From Dipylidium caninum (taxonomy: Eukaryota; Platyhelminthes; Cestoda; Cyclophyllidea; Dipylidiidae), in the NCBI GenBank assembly GCA_017562135.1, contig QEYB01000629.1:682001-746000 (forward strand): a stretch of DNA of 64,000 nucleotides, read 5' to 3'. Positions 38,301 to 48,947 of the stretch are shown here, one piece after another. The position numbers and the translations under genes were made by a program. The notes under the pieces are model-generated. The model was not told the DNA's origin. It searched no databases and saw nothing but the letters and a program-made list of their open reading frames with translations. How positions within the stretch are numbered: the stretch's first letter is position 1; each line of letters begins with the position of its first letter.

Positions 38301-39284
38301 TACAGGGATTATGGTGTAGAAGAAACCTTGACAGAGGCAGTTGGCACCACCTTCCCTCTTTCCCTCGTTATCTCTCCCCAAATTTGGTCAATTATTTCAT
38401 TGCTCCACATGCGAGCAGTAAACACTTAAGACAGACCGCTAATAACTGACCTTATCCTGTAGACAAGTACGTCACTGCGGTGGAATCGCCTTCCCAGCAA
38501 GAAAACTCAAAGGAAGAGGGTAAGCAATCACAATAACCCCTCGCCATAGGAGAAATATTAAGATGCTACTGCACAGACTGGCGTCCAACTTGCAGACAAG
38601 CTGTGAAACCACCGCGGTGGGGTAACTTGCGCCATGTGGGGAGTGTGGAGCACGTACGAGCAGATGGAGGATGAATTACATCGCTCGCCCCGCCATCCCA
38701 TCTTCACTACACGTCCTAGAAGTACTCCCATCGGCTGACTAAAATATGCTCCTTGAGTGGCGCATAAGTAGTAATTCTACGATCGCGGCATAGTTGTCAA
38801 TATGCAGAACGGAGTAAAAGGGATGAGTGGTTTGAGTGGAATGACGCAAACGTTCTCCCTTAAATAGAGAGTACGTTCATTGTGTGGAAATTGTTAATGG
38901 TCGAGGAATAAAACAAACCTTCTCATGCTTATCTGAAGCCTCAGAAGTGGCCGTCGTCAATGGGTTAAAACAGACACACATGGATTCTCAGTATGTACGT
39001 AAAGGGACAAATTGGATTGGAAAAGCGATTGTAAAAGAGCAAGAATCAAAAATGCATATGGTAACTAGGAGATTAAAGCCTAAAATGAGGTTGTAAGTGC
39101 AGAAGAATCGGTAAACGTAGGACAAAAAATGTGAATCATTAAAGAACCGATAAATCATAACCAGGACACAAGAAAAAGGGAATAAAATGAAGACGCCAGC
39201 TAGTGCAAAAAAGATCACCAAGGATAAAGCGTGCAAAGAATAAATAGTACCAATTTGGACCATTTAGTAAACAGAAAAAATAAG
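35357..39284. other. Region between arm B gene and kinase-like gene
   Basis: AT-rich with small open frames. Two minus-strand segments look exon-like: one at about 36600-36738 (separate entry), and one at about 37554-37832 containing NTNALVSCIFDSAIKYNI, which loosely resembles the RKTICTFKMEADDFINI exon at 35242-35356. Neither can be joined to a gene with confidence. I see nothing else I can support. Confidence 0.4.
36600..36738 (-). CDS. Possible signal-peptide first exon of the arm B receptor-like gene
   Basis: A minus-strand ATG at 36738 opens a frame with a short polar start and then a strongly hydrophobic stretch (IFIVRFLLIFLVSVFVTTTA) followed by SPPVEDYTND. This is the form of a secretory signal peptide with cleavage after TTTA. 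It lies about 1.2 kb upstream of, and on the same strand as, the first recognised cysteine-rich exon at 35242-35356, so it could encode the N-terminus of that gene. I cannot fix its donor site or show that the phases fit. AT-rich DNA makes hydrophobic ORFs by chance. Confidence 0.3.
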
Positions 39285-40194
39285 GCGCATTTTCGACGCC
39301 TCCAAACTTGACGACATTTGGACACCGGCATACTACGGCGAAGAGGCGAATGTGACACTAACAAGCAAGGATATCGATGAAAAATGGATTCTCTTCTCCT
39401 CCTCCGTTGACGGTCACATGGTACTGTGGAGAGCTTCCGGTGGCGCGACCTACGACTTGACTGACCATTACAAGGTCAGTATCAACGGTGACGTCTTCAG
39501 GGGAGAGACGCTCTCGCAGCTAATTATGGCGGTTTGTGAGGTAAGGCTGGCACAGAGTTGAGGAGACAGCGTACTTCAGTCCACGGACCCCTGCAATTAC
39601 CTTCAGTGCGCTGCAGGCTTGTGGTGGTGCCGGGGCAAGACGACGCAATCAACCCTCCCTCATTGACTACGGGGACCTGCGCCATTTGGCGTGGAGCAAA
39701 GAAATTAAGCCACTCTCGTATGCCGGGAATGCCACAATCATCGAGGAAGGCAGATTTAGTCAAACTGTAGTGACAACATGCGACGGCGACGTGAGTCAAC
39801 CAATTCTTAACCCATAGTCACTTTCATGTCACACCCAATACCCGTCTAGTCGGTTCGGTTCTATCTATCTATCTACCTCTTCATCTCTCTGTTTTACTCC
39901 CTTCCTCCTTCTACAACCTCTGACTTCTTTCACATCTATTACGAATGCACATACCTCGGTAAGTCTTCCTGCTCCACCGCCTTCGGATGACATTATCAAA
40001 CCATGACGGAAATCGAGTCGTGATTCGTGCACTAAGGCATTCGAGAATATTATTCTATCCGCCCCCACACCCCCCGGTCCCCCAACACCATCAACACTTC
40101 CACGATTACGTGAAAGGATTGTAGAAAGAAGGGCATCAAATCAGTGCTGCGAGCTAAATGGACATGGAGGGCGAACGAGAATAAGAGAAGAGAC

Positions 40195-40290
40195 AGCGGG
40201 AGAGAGAAGGAGAGAGAACGAGAGAGTTAGAGTTAAAGTTAGAGAGAAAGAGAAAGAGAAAGAGGGAGAGAGAGGAAGGGGGAGAGAGGA
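40195..40290. repeat. (GAGA)n purine tract
   Basis: AGAGAGAA and AAAGAG units lie in the interval where a glycine-loop exon of the kinase-like gene would be expected. No coding exon can be seen in it. Confidence 0.85.
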
Positions 40291-40935
40291 GGAAGTATGA
40301 GAACAGATTCAGTACGAGAGAAGGTGTCGAGCACAGCATTTTTGTTTGATCACAAAGATACACGGACTCAAACACACGAACACGAAAATGAACACGCAAT
40401 TACACGGAGTGTGACATATCGGCAGGTGGAGAGTGGGAGACATGGCGAGCAGGTGGCAGTGAAACGCATCAAGCAGACCTCCAAATACGCCCTCGAGGGA
40501 GTCATGGAAGTGGTCGTGATGTATTCTCTCTCCCGCCTACCCACCATCGACCGGCAACACCTGCTCTCCCTCATCGGTTGGTACGTGGACGCAGATCACC
40601 TCCGCATCGTCACCGAACACATGTCCGGTGGCACCTTGTTACAACACCTTTGATCTCTTGGCCTAAGCGGAACGGAGGGTAAAACTGCTCCTGTACGCAT
40701 TCGATTGCATCGTTTCGTGTGCGAAATCGCCAGTGGCATGCGTGTCCTCGCAGCCAACCACATCCAACATTGCAATTTGGGAGCCCGAAACATTCGCCTC
40801 ACCGACGATCTCCAAATTAAGGTAAATGTATACTTTTGCCACTTCTCAAAGCAGACTCACCCTTACTTCCTCTCCTTTGCAACCTCCTCATTTGCTTCAT
40901 TATCATCCCATTCTCCTCGCCCATTGCCATTCTAC

Positions 40936-40992
40936 CCTCCTCTCCTCTCCTCTCCTCTCCTCTCCTCTCCTCTCCTCTCTCCTCTCCTCTCC
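40936..40992. repeat. (CCTCT)n microsatellite in kinase intron
   Basis: About eleven CTCTC units lie in the intron between kinase exons 40426-40821 and 41240-41587. It is the same motif as the arm microsatellites, which links this gene compositionally with the inverted duplication. Confidence 0.93.
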
Positions 40993-41160
40993 TTGCTTTT
41001 CATATCCCTGCCGCTTCCCTGCTCCATTTTCCATCTCTGCTTATATCCACCCAGTGCATGGGCATATCAAACAAGTGACAGCTTCAGAACTAGGCCCCAT
41101 TTATGGGAAGCGGATACGCTCCAATTACTTTATATACCCACACTCCCACACCTCCGCCCA

Positions 41161-41206
41161 TACACATACACATACACACACGCGCACACGCGCACACGCG
41201 CGCACA
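41161..41206. repeat. (CA)n/(CGCACA)n repeat
   Basis: A short purine-pyrimidine alternating tract close to the 3' acceptor of the kinase intron. Confidence 0.85.
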
Positions 41207-41587
41207 TTGCCTAACACATGACTACTCTCCTTTTCATAGATCGCTGATTTCGGTTTGAGTTGTCTTGACGGCTCCAACTTCACCTACGGTCGCGTTGCAA
41301 CGAGGTGGGCGGCTCCGGAAGTATTCGTACACGAGGCCGACTCGAACCTACTCTCCGATGTTTGGTCCTTTGGCGTGGTCATTTGGGAAGTCTACAGTCT
41401 GGGCCAGCTCCCCTTTAGCGATGTGTCTAATTCGGAACTGTTGTCATACCTCCGCAAAGGTGGCAGATTGCAAGTACCAGTGGGAACACCCTCCAAAACT
41501 ACTGATCTCATGGCCAAGTGTTGGCAAATGGAGGCCTCCGCACGACCCACATTCGAAGAAATTGACAACTACCTCAATGTCCATTAA

Positions 41588-43941
41588 ATGCGCTCAATGT
41601 CAACCTCCCCTTCCACTCCTACAGTCAACCGCCACTATTGCCTGTCAAACCGCCGCGGTTGCCATCATTCGAACATTAGGCCAAGTTGTGATACAAGAGG
41701 GTGACCGAGACAGTGAGCCATCCGATCGTTGTCTCTTTTTCTCTCGCACACACACACACACGCACGCGCCCACAGCCCATTTCATACTGCTCACTCGCCA
41801 TTCCTCGCCCCTACTAATCATTCCACAACCTTCCTCTCAGTAAATGAGAAACCAGGTGTTGCCTTCCGTGGCTCATGTCTTCTTGCACATGAACTCGCGT
41901 AGAAGGAGAAGAATGACAACAACAGTGCTGGAGTTGCCACCATCTGCCAAGGGGACGGAGAGGCACCGTTTTAAGCACGGCCCTCCTAAAAACTCACCAC
42001 TACTGCCTGACGCCAGTCCCTGAATCAATCTGTAAATCGCTTTCCCTATAATGTCACCGAAACCTGCGGATCTGCCTCCACGGTTGGAGGGCACTAACTC
42101 TCGGTGGTTAAATGGGACTAACAACCGGCGCACATTTTTTCACCACTTCCTTCTCATCCTCACTCAATCGGATTCTCTGTTTTCTACGTCTTCCATTCAA
42201 CACCTTCTTGAATTTTCTTTCGCTACTGATCCATATCTTTCCCTTTGAAATGCTTTTTGATTAGCATTTTTTTTTGTTAGTTTCAGTGTAAGATAATACT
42301 TCCCGTCAATAGCCTCATTAAATTGCTTCGGTGATTTTATAGTTCCACACATGCACGTCAGTTTATACCGGCGTTAGTGGCTGATTCTTATATCTGCCAA
42401 TCCTCCTGATTTGTCGCCGTTTAAACTAATTTGTTAGATGGTGTATATCCATAAAATTCTGTTCTCAGATTTCCTTTTTACCATTCTTCTTGTATCGTTA
42501 GAAGTTCCCCTCAAGAGTAGGAATTTTTACGTTCCGATCGATTTTAAAATGATGGAACTTCTCCAATCTGGGTTTTTATTAAGTGGTGATATCAATTCCC
42601 CCCAAATAGGCAATGGTTACATATCAGGTTTCAAACACCTGATCGAGTATTCATTTTTGATTTCAGAGAATCTGCAGCTCAGCCCCGCCTCTCCCCCCCC
42701 CTCCCTGCCTTCCTCTAAAATACCGCAGAATTTAAGAGTGGGAACCCCGGTTCCTCAGACAGTTAATTAAAGTATCTAAGCTGCGACTAGTTGTAATCAT
42801 CTTTAAGGTAAAATATTACATACTCACCGGATGACAGTAATTAGTGGTGCTTTCAGTCGGTGCCACTGTTGTCACTCCAAGGGGTTTGGCAGCTTGCCGA
42901 TACACTTGTATATGGAGCGTCTTTTGTAGTGACTACGGGCTTTATCGTATTGCCTAGCTGAACAATAGCACAGAGCAGAGCCTTAGAACCTAATTTTACG
43001 GTAATGCATGTCACATTTGCTGTTTAACCTCTAATCTACTGTGATTTGGTAACTTCAAACTCTCGCAACGCCGCATAAAATGAGGCAATATAAAGCTTGG
43101 AACAGAATAATGCGAATTCCCTTTTCGACAAATGGGTTACAACTTTGAGCTTCACAAATATTAACATGAATATTGGGTAGAAAGTGACAGGACAGCGTAG
43201 CTCCTTAAAATGCCACATTAGTTAACATAGAGAACCGATGAAGGGAATAATTAGACGTGTTTATTTCATATCAAAGCAGTAACGGAGGAGTGAATGTAAA
43301 TTAACTTCACATCTTTTGACTGATATGCCCAATTCCTGGTCGGAAGGACACCGAAGAACAGAAATACGCAAACCTCTGTATGTGTTTCTCTCATCTCTTA
43401 ATACGTTCAGCAAAAAATTCTTTGTCAAGGCAACATTTGTCCCCATAGGCAAGTTCACTAGTAGATTGTTGGAAGTGACTAAGAAAGCGTCAAACTTTGT
43501 GAGTGACTCAGTCATCTCGAAACGGAAAATGGACAAAGACCAATTTATGGTTGGTTAAAATCCCTCATTTCTGATCAGTGATTCAGTGAAATCACTGACA
43601 ACCATTCTTCTTTCCCAGCCTGTATTTTAAATAAGAGATAGTCTCCTTTTATAAAGATCGTCCATAATATCCCCGTTCCCGCCTCCCGGCACACGCAAAA
43701 TTCGCGATTTCAGGACGTCGCCAGCTGACAAGATCATTGAAAATCGATGAATCCCTCCAAATCGATGACTATTTGAATGCTCAGAAATTGCAATAAGGCT
43801 TGTACGTCCAGGCGGACGTCACCTTTTGCTATCTCGAGGACATCAGCGGTGAAAGAGAATGGTTGGAAATTTTGGTTTCTCGTTGTCATTATTTTAACTA
43901 AAATCCAGAGAAGTTACTTGAATGGACTTTCATATCTGTAG
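41588..43941. other. Intergenic and alpha-tubulin 5' region
   Basis: T-rich sequence with a (CA)n near 41750 and only short ORFs without motifs. It should contain the alpha-tubulin promoter and its first exon, which as in other animals probably holds only the ATG. ATG-GT candidates occur at 43547 and 43859, and I cannot choose between them. Confidence 0.5.
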
Positions 43942-45356
43942 CGCGAAATCATCAGCATTCACATTGGCCAAGGTGGTGTTCAAACAGGCAATGCCTGTTG
44001 GGAACTTTATTGTCTAGAGCACGGAATTCAACCTGACGGACAGATGCCCAGCGATAAGACTATTGGAGGTGGCGACGACTCCTACATGACATTCTTCCTT
44101 GAAACAGGAGCCGGAAAACACGTTCCCCGAACCGTCATGGTGGATTTGGAGCCTACTGTAATCGGTAACTAGTAGGGTTTTCACGTGAACCTATGAGTTT
44201 TAAATGAATTGATGTTTTCAACCATTTAGATGAAGTACGAACCGGAACCTATCGGCAATTGTTCCACCCTGATCAGCTAATTACCGGGAAAGAAGACGCT
44301 GCTAACAATTACGCCAGAGGCCACTACACTGTAGGAAAGGAAATCGTCGATCTAGTCCTTGATAGAATACGTAAATTGGCTGACCAGTGCGCGGGAATGC
44401 AAGGTTTCATCATTTTCCACTCCTTTGGAGGAGGTACAGGATCGGGGTTTACTTCTCTTTTATTAGAACGATTGAGTGTCGACTATGGCAGAAAATCCAA
44501 GCTGGAGTACTCAATCTATCCCGCACCTCAGATCTCTACAGCCGTTGTGGAGCCGTACAACGCTATCCTCTGCACACACTCGACGATTGAACACTCGGAC
44601 TGCGCCTTTATGGTCGACAATGAAGCACTCTACGACGTTTGTCGACGTAATCTAGACATAGAACGACCTACGTACACCAATTTGAACCGTTTAGCTGCGC
44701 AAATTATCAGCTCTACAACAGCCTCTTTGCGCTTCGACGGGGCATTAAACGTAGACCTCATGGAATTTCAGACTAATCTCGTGCCATATCCTCGCATCCA
44801 TTTCCCATTAGTCACTTATGCCCCCACCGTCTCCGCGGAGAAGGCCTATCACGAGCGCCTCAGCGTGGCTGAATTAACCAACAGCGCTTTTGAGCCAGCC
44901 AACCAACTAGTGAAGTGTGATCCAAGGCATGGAAAGTACATGTCTTGCTGCATGCTCTACCGTGGCGATGTGGCACCCAAGGACGTCAATGCCTCTATTG
45001 CTACCATTAAGACGAAAAGAACAATCCAATTCGTGGACTGGTGTCCCACGGGGTTCAAGATCGGAATCAACTACCAACCGCCCACTGTAGTCCCTGGTGG
45101 TGACCTAGCCAAGGTACAACGCGCCCTCTGCATGATCGCCAACACAACGGCAATTGCAGAGGCCTGGGCACGTCTTGACCACAAATTCGATCTAATGTAC
45201 GCTAAACGTTGTTTCGTTCACTGGTACGTTGGCGAAGGGATGGAGGAGGGCGAATTTTCCGAGGCTCGAGAAGATTTAGCCGCCCTTGAAAAAGATTACG
45301 ACGAAGTCGGGGCTGACACGGTAGAAGGCGAAGGAGAGGAGGAAGAAGAATACTAG
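43942..45356 (+). CDS. Alpha-tubulin
   Basis: Subunit of microtubules; binds GTP at the non-exchangeable site between alpha and beta subunits. Exon 2 (43942-44164) starts after a TGTAG acceptor with [17 protein letters not shown]. Exon 3 (44230-45356) follows a 65 bp intron and ends at TAG. With an ATG-only first exon the protein is 450 residues, the usual length. Lys40 (PSDKTIGGG), the acetylation site, is present. So are the GGGTGSG phosphate loop, the H7-T7 region with catalytic Glu254, and the acidic tail ending EEEEEY with a C-terminal tyrosine for detyrosination. Two departures from most alpha-tubulins: residue 253 is Met rather than Thr, beside Glu254, and the N-terminus is M-REI rather than MREC. 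The family is certain; the exact isotype and the position of exon 1 are not. Confidence 0.97.
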
Positions 45357-45867
45357 TAACTCCTTTCGACTCCCTCAAGTTTGATTGAATCCTCATTCTC
45401 TTCATTTTTCTACTTCTTACGTAAATTTGTATATTACAATTGCTGCAAAACTTTTCAAGAATATCGAGGGAGGAGAGGGATTAGAACAAGAAGGAAGTTA
45501 AAACAGGAACTTATGTGCAGGGCTCTAAAATTGACTAGTACTGCGGTGACAATATACACAGTACGAGATTGTCTATTTTATTCTGGATAAATTTTCCAAG
45601 TACGCATTCACGCAATTAAGTGAAACAAGTCCTCAGAATGGAGCATTAAATTCTCTAAAAGAAGACCGGTGGAAAATCTAAACACCAATAACAACATATT
45701 CGAATCAGAGCGCACCATTCGCGTGAATAACCGGTCAGCACGTAGGAATCAGGGCCCAGCTCAAGTCTTAGTCTGGCGCTTTACGCAAACAAGAACATGG
45801 ACAAGGGCCTAAGGAAAATACCTTTTAGGGAAAATACCTTTTAGGCAAATAGAGCACTTCAATAAAT
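45357..45867. other. Convergent 3' region between alpha-tubulin and eIF2B delta
   Basis: About 0.5 kb between two stop codons facing each other. It holds both 3' untranslated regions and poly(A) signals. ATTAAA-like and AATAAA-like words occur, but I cannot assign them with confidence. Confidence 0.6.
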
Positions 45868-48800
45868 CTAGAAAAGCGACAGAGAGGAGACAAAAGAGTT
45901 AGACGCTTCAATGGACGCCTGTTTGACACGTAGAACAACAGGTACCGAGGTAGTTGGTAGAATGCCCAGCTCTGTGATCACTGCCGAGACGAGTTCAGGA
46001 TGAACGACATCGTAGACAAGGTTCAGAAGACGCAAGTTTTTAACTCCCTCGGTGCGTTGGGAGAGCTCACGCCAGGCTTCAGGTTGAGTTTCCGCGGCCA
46101 CTACGAAGTTTGGATCTTTGGGCACTCGCCAATCAGCGGTTGTACCGCGCGGTCCCCGCCATATCTCGTCGGGATCCCCTAGCTCGTTAAATTCGAAGGC
46201 GTCTGACTGAGCGCGCTCCCAGAACTTGTAGGTTTCTGCGCATACCATCACAGGAGTGCGTGCCACTGAAGCTACTATGTTAGCTACGTGGGCTGTCCCC
46301 ATAGTTGCAATCACGTAGCCATTACTAAGGAGACTGTGAGCTCCCAATAAAGTTAAAGATACCTATAAGTAAGGATTGAAATCACATCAGCTCCTAAAGG
46401 ATGTTAGTAAATAAGAATAAGATCTATACGTAACTTTTCCCAACGCTCTTAGTCGAGTTATTTAAAACGAGTCAATCATTAGCTCTAATTCAAAAGTCTA
46501 ACACGGTTTCTCAGAACAGAGGGGTAACCTTACGAAAATCAATGCAGTTGATTTGTTAAGTAAATCTTCTCTCAAATTAAATATGAAACTGTCACATAAT
46601 TTTTCTTTCACGCTTCCTTCCACAAAAGACAGTGGCTGCACACCCTAAGGAAAATGGGAGCGAAAGGTGAACGCTGGTCAAGATGGGATAAGAAATTATA
46701 GGTCTAATTTCTTGTCGATCCTCTTATTATCTTCTGTCACATAGCTACCATAAACGGTGGAAAAAAACAAGGAGTATTTAACTTAGAATGCTAGGTATTC
46801 AAAACTGAGTCAAAGCTGTACGAAAGTGGTAACCCACCTTGGGGGCAATCATGGGTAGTGCTGCAATATGGACGAGCTCGCAAGGAATACCAATTTTCCT
46901 CAAACGTTGGAACATACGCTGACCTTCACACCTTGGCCGACAGTCGACAACAAGGACAGTGAAGTTCCGATGACGTGTTTCCCACGTAGTTTGAAGAGCT
47001 CTGGCCACGACCGAAGACTCGCCAAATACACATACAACTCCACCCGAGGGCACCGACTCAGCCGCCAGGTTCGCGATTGCCCTATTTGCCAGGTGCACTC
47101 GTTCGTCCATAAAACTGTTTACTGCGTCCAATAACTGACTTTTCATCTACAATGTGTCAACATAAATCTTTTGGTTACGTCGAAGCACCTAATGAAGGGC
47201 AAATATGAATAAGACAACTCAACAAATAGTGTTAGGTCAATAGTATAAATTAGTGAGAACCCACGGTGCCCATAGTCTGATCAATCGAAATGTCTATGGA
47301 CAATAAATAGAGTTTTCAATTCAGGTCCAAATGAAAAAAGTAATGTTAACACGCTAAAGTGTGTTCAAACTATTGGTAAAAAAGGTCAGTAACATTTCAA
47401 GTGGAATCAGACTAAAGAGTGCACATGTTAGTCCTGACATATTTTCTGCGAAAAATGAGGAGACATAACATCAAATAACTAGACGTGAGAAGTATTCGGC
47501 AAATAACATGACGATTAAAGTGTGAAGAATCAATGAAAAGTGCAGAGACGTGTCAGGGCTAATTCCAATGCGGAAGACAACTTATGTTTATTTTTGGCAA
47601 AATGACAGGAGAATAACATCGCGTAAGCGCGCGTATAACGAATACCCAGCAATTCCTCCTTCAAAGTTGCTTCTCAACTGAATTGAAGCAACTAGAAGAT
47701 TGAATCATCTCTATAAAATGAAGTAATAAACCAGACGAATCAATGCTATTATGTAAATTAGGATCTGAAAATTCTAACCCACTATATTGAATCTCGCAAC
47801 TACAATACAATAAACGAAGTAAGGTTCCCAGTGAAGATATAAGACAACCAACCTCATCAGGAGAAGTGACTTCGTCCAGGCGATGCAGGACAATCTTAAT
47901 GTACTGTACTGCACTCCGAACAGTAACAGGTAGGGGTCGACACTGATCTAAGAAGGTGACATGACGATCCAAACAAGTGTGAAACGCCCTGGCCAGACCT
48001 CCACCAATTCCAGGGCTCTCATCCCATTCAAAATTGAGAATCAACGCCGATGTAGCTCGCAAAAACTCTAGACACCGCCTGTTAGAGCCTGTTACTCGAC
48101 CCTCATCCAGCTCCAGACCCAATCGCAGGAAAAAGGGATGAATCGAAGAGTTTTTTCCCAACCTATTTAGAGGTAAAGGTTAAATTTGCATAAAGAGAAT
48201 GTGGTCTTTTTGAAAAAACATACTTATGTTGACCGAGTACATTAACTCTTTTATCGGGCTGACTGAGGTGGCAGAAGAAGTTAACCCTCACCGGCTCTTG
48301 TGGTCTTGGTTGAAGCATCTTCTTATGAAGTTGACGGATAGACTTTTTGAAGTGCGCAGGATCGTCCATCCGCATAACACCAAGGGCTTGTTGACCGCCA
48401 CTAACTACACTAGAGCTCGAAGTCACTTGAGATTTAGTTGGTGTGTTAGGTTGGCCGGTAGTGAAATGTTGGCCGTCGGAGACAGTTTCCTCGGAAATCA
48501 AAATTGTCTGTAGGTTAGACGGATTTGGTGGTCTAACGTTAACCTCCTTTTGCTGCTGTTTGCGCAGTTGTTGTATCGGTTTCTCACTTTGTTTAGTCGG
48601 AAACACATCCGTTTTCGATTTTGAAGTGCTCATTTGTGACGATGAATCAGCTGCATGCTTCGCATCTCTTGCAGCTAGTTTTGCTGCACGCTGTGCCTCC
48701 TGAAAGGTGAGAACGTAGGAATAACTGTACACTATCCAAATGTACGATGTTTGAAACAATTTGTCGGTGTATGATGACGTAACGGGCGTTAAAATAGTAG

Positions 48801-48947
48801 TGGTGCTAAAGAAATAAAACACCCTGCTTAAAAATAAAGGGTCAAGATCAAAATCAATGAAAAGGGAACAACCTGGCGTTCACGACGTTGGCGCCTCAGT
48901 TCGGACCTCGAGCTGGCGACGGCAGACGGTTCGGTGGGGTCATGCAT
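45868..48947 (-). CDS. EIF2B4: Translation initiation factor eIF2B subunit delta
   Basis: Regulatory subunit of the eIF2B guanine-nucleotide exchange factor, which recharges eIF2 with GTP in the cytoplasm and senses phosphorylated eIF2-alpha. Five minus-strand exons, 48873-48947, 48224-48699, 47853-48162, 46838-47146 and 45868-46362, join in phase to 554 codons plus TAG, close to the family length. A charged N-terminus (SRSELRRQRRERQ followed by EAQRAAKLAARDAKHA) leads to a low-complexity linker. The Rossmann-like eIF-2B domain follows, with IHPFFLRLGLEL, TFLDQCRPLPVTVRSA, VLVVDCRPRCEGQR, LLGAHSLLSNG, VMVCAETYKFWERAQSDAF and LRLLNLVYDVVHPELV, ending near PTTSVPVVLRVK as in other delta subunits. 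The start at 48947 is the first ATG of the frame; an earlier 5' exon is not excluded. It is convergent with alpha-tubulin and divergent from the RPP38-like gene. Confidence 0.95.

Larger units (their letters stand above)
39285..41587 (+). pseudogene. Receptor tyrosine kinase-like gene with dead kinase domain
   Basis: Exons are 39285-39540 (LDDIWTPAYYGEEANVTL, ILFSSSVDGHMVLWRASGG), 39617-39790 (ACGGAGARRR, EEGRFSQTVVTTCDGD), 40426-40821 and 41240-41587. The first two resemble the exons of the inverted arms and are probably extracellular. The last two are a tyrosine-kinase domain: VAVKRIK (beta-3 Lys), an alpha-C Glu, ADFGLS, RWAAPEV, DVWSFGVVIWEVYSLGQLPF and CWQMEASARPTF, with stop TAA at 41585. 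Oddities: the catalytic HRDLAARN is HCNLGARN, losing the catalytic Asp; codon 40651-40653 is an in-frame TGA after TLLQHL, where active kinases continue without a break; no GxGxxG loop is visible between 39790 and 40426. A hydrophobic candidate exon, 39850-39958 with a perfect GTAAGT donor, could be the transmembrane segment, but it is pyrimidine-rich intron-like DNA. Likely a kinase pseudogene; a readthrough or alternatively spliced pseudokinase is possible. Confidence 0.65.
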
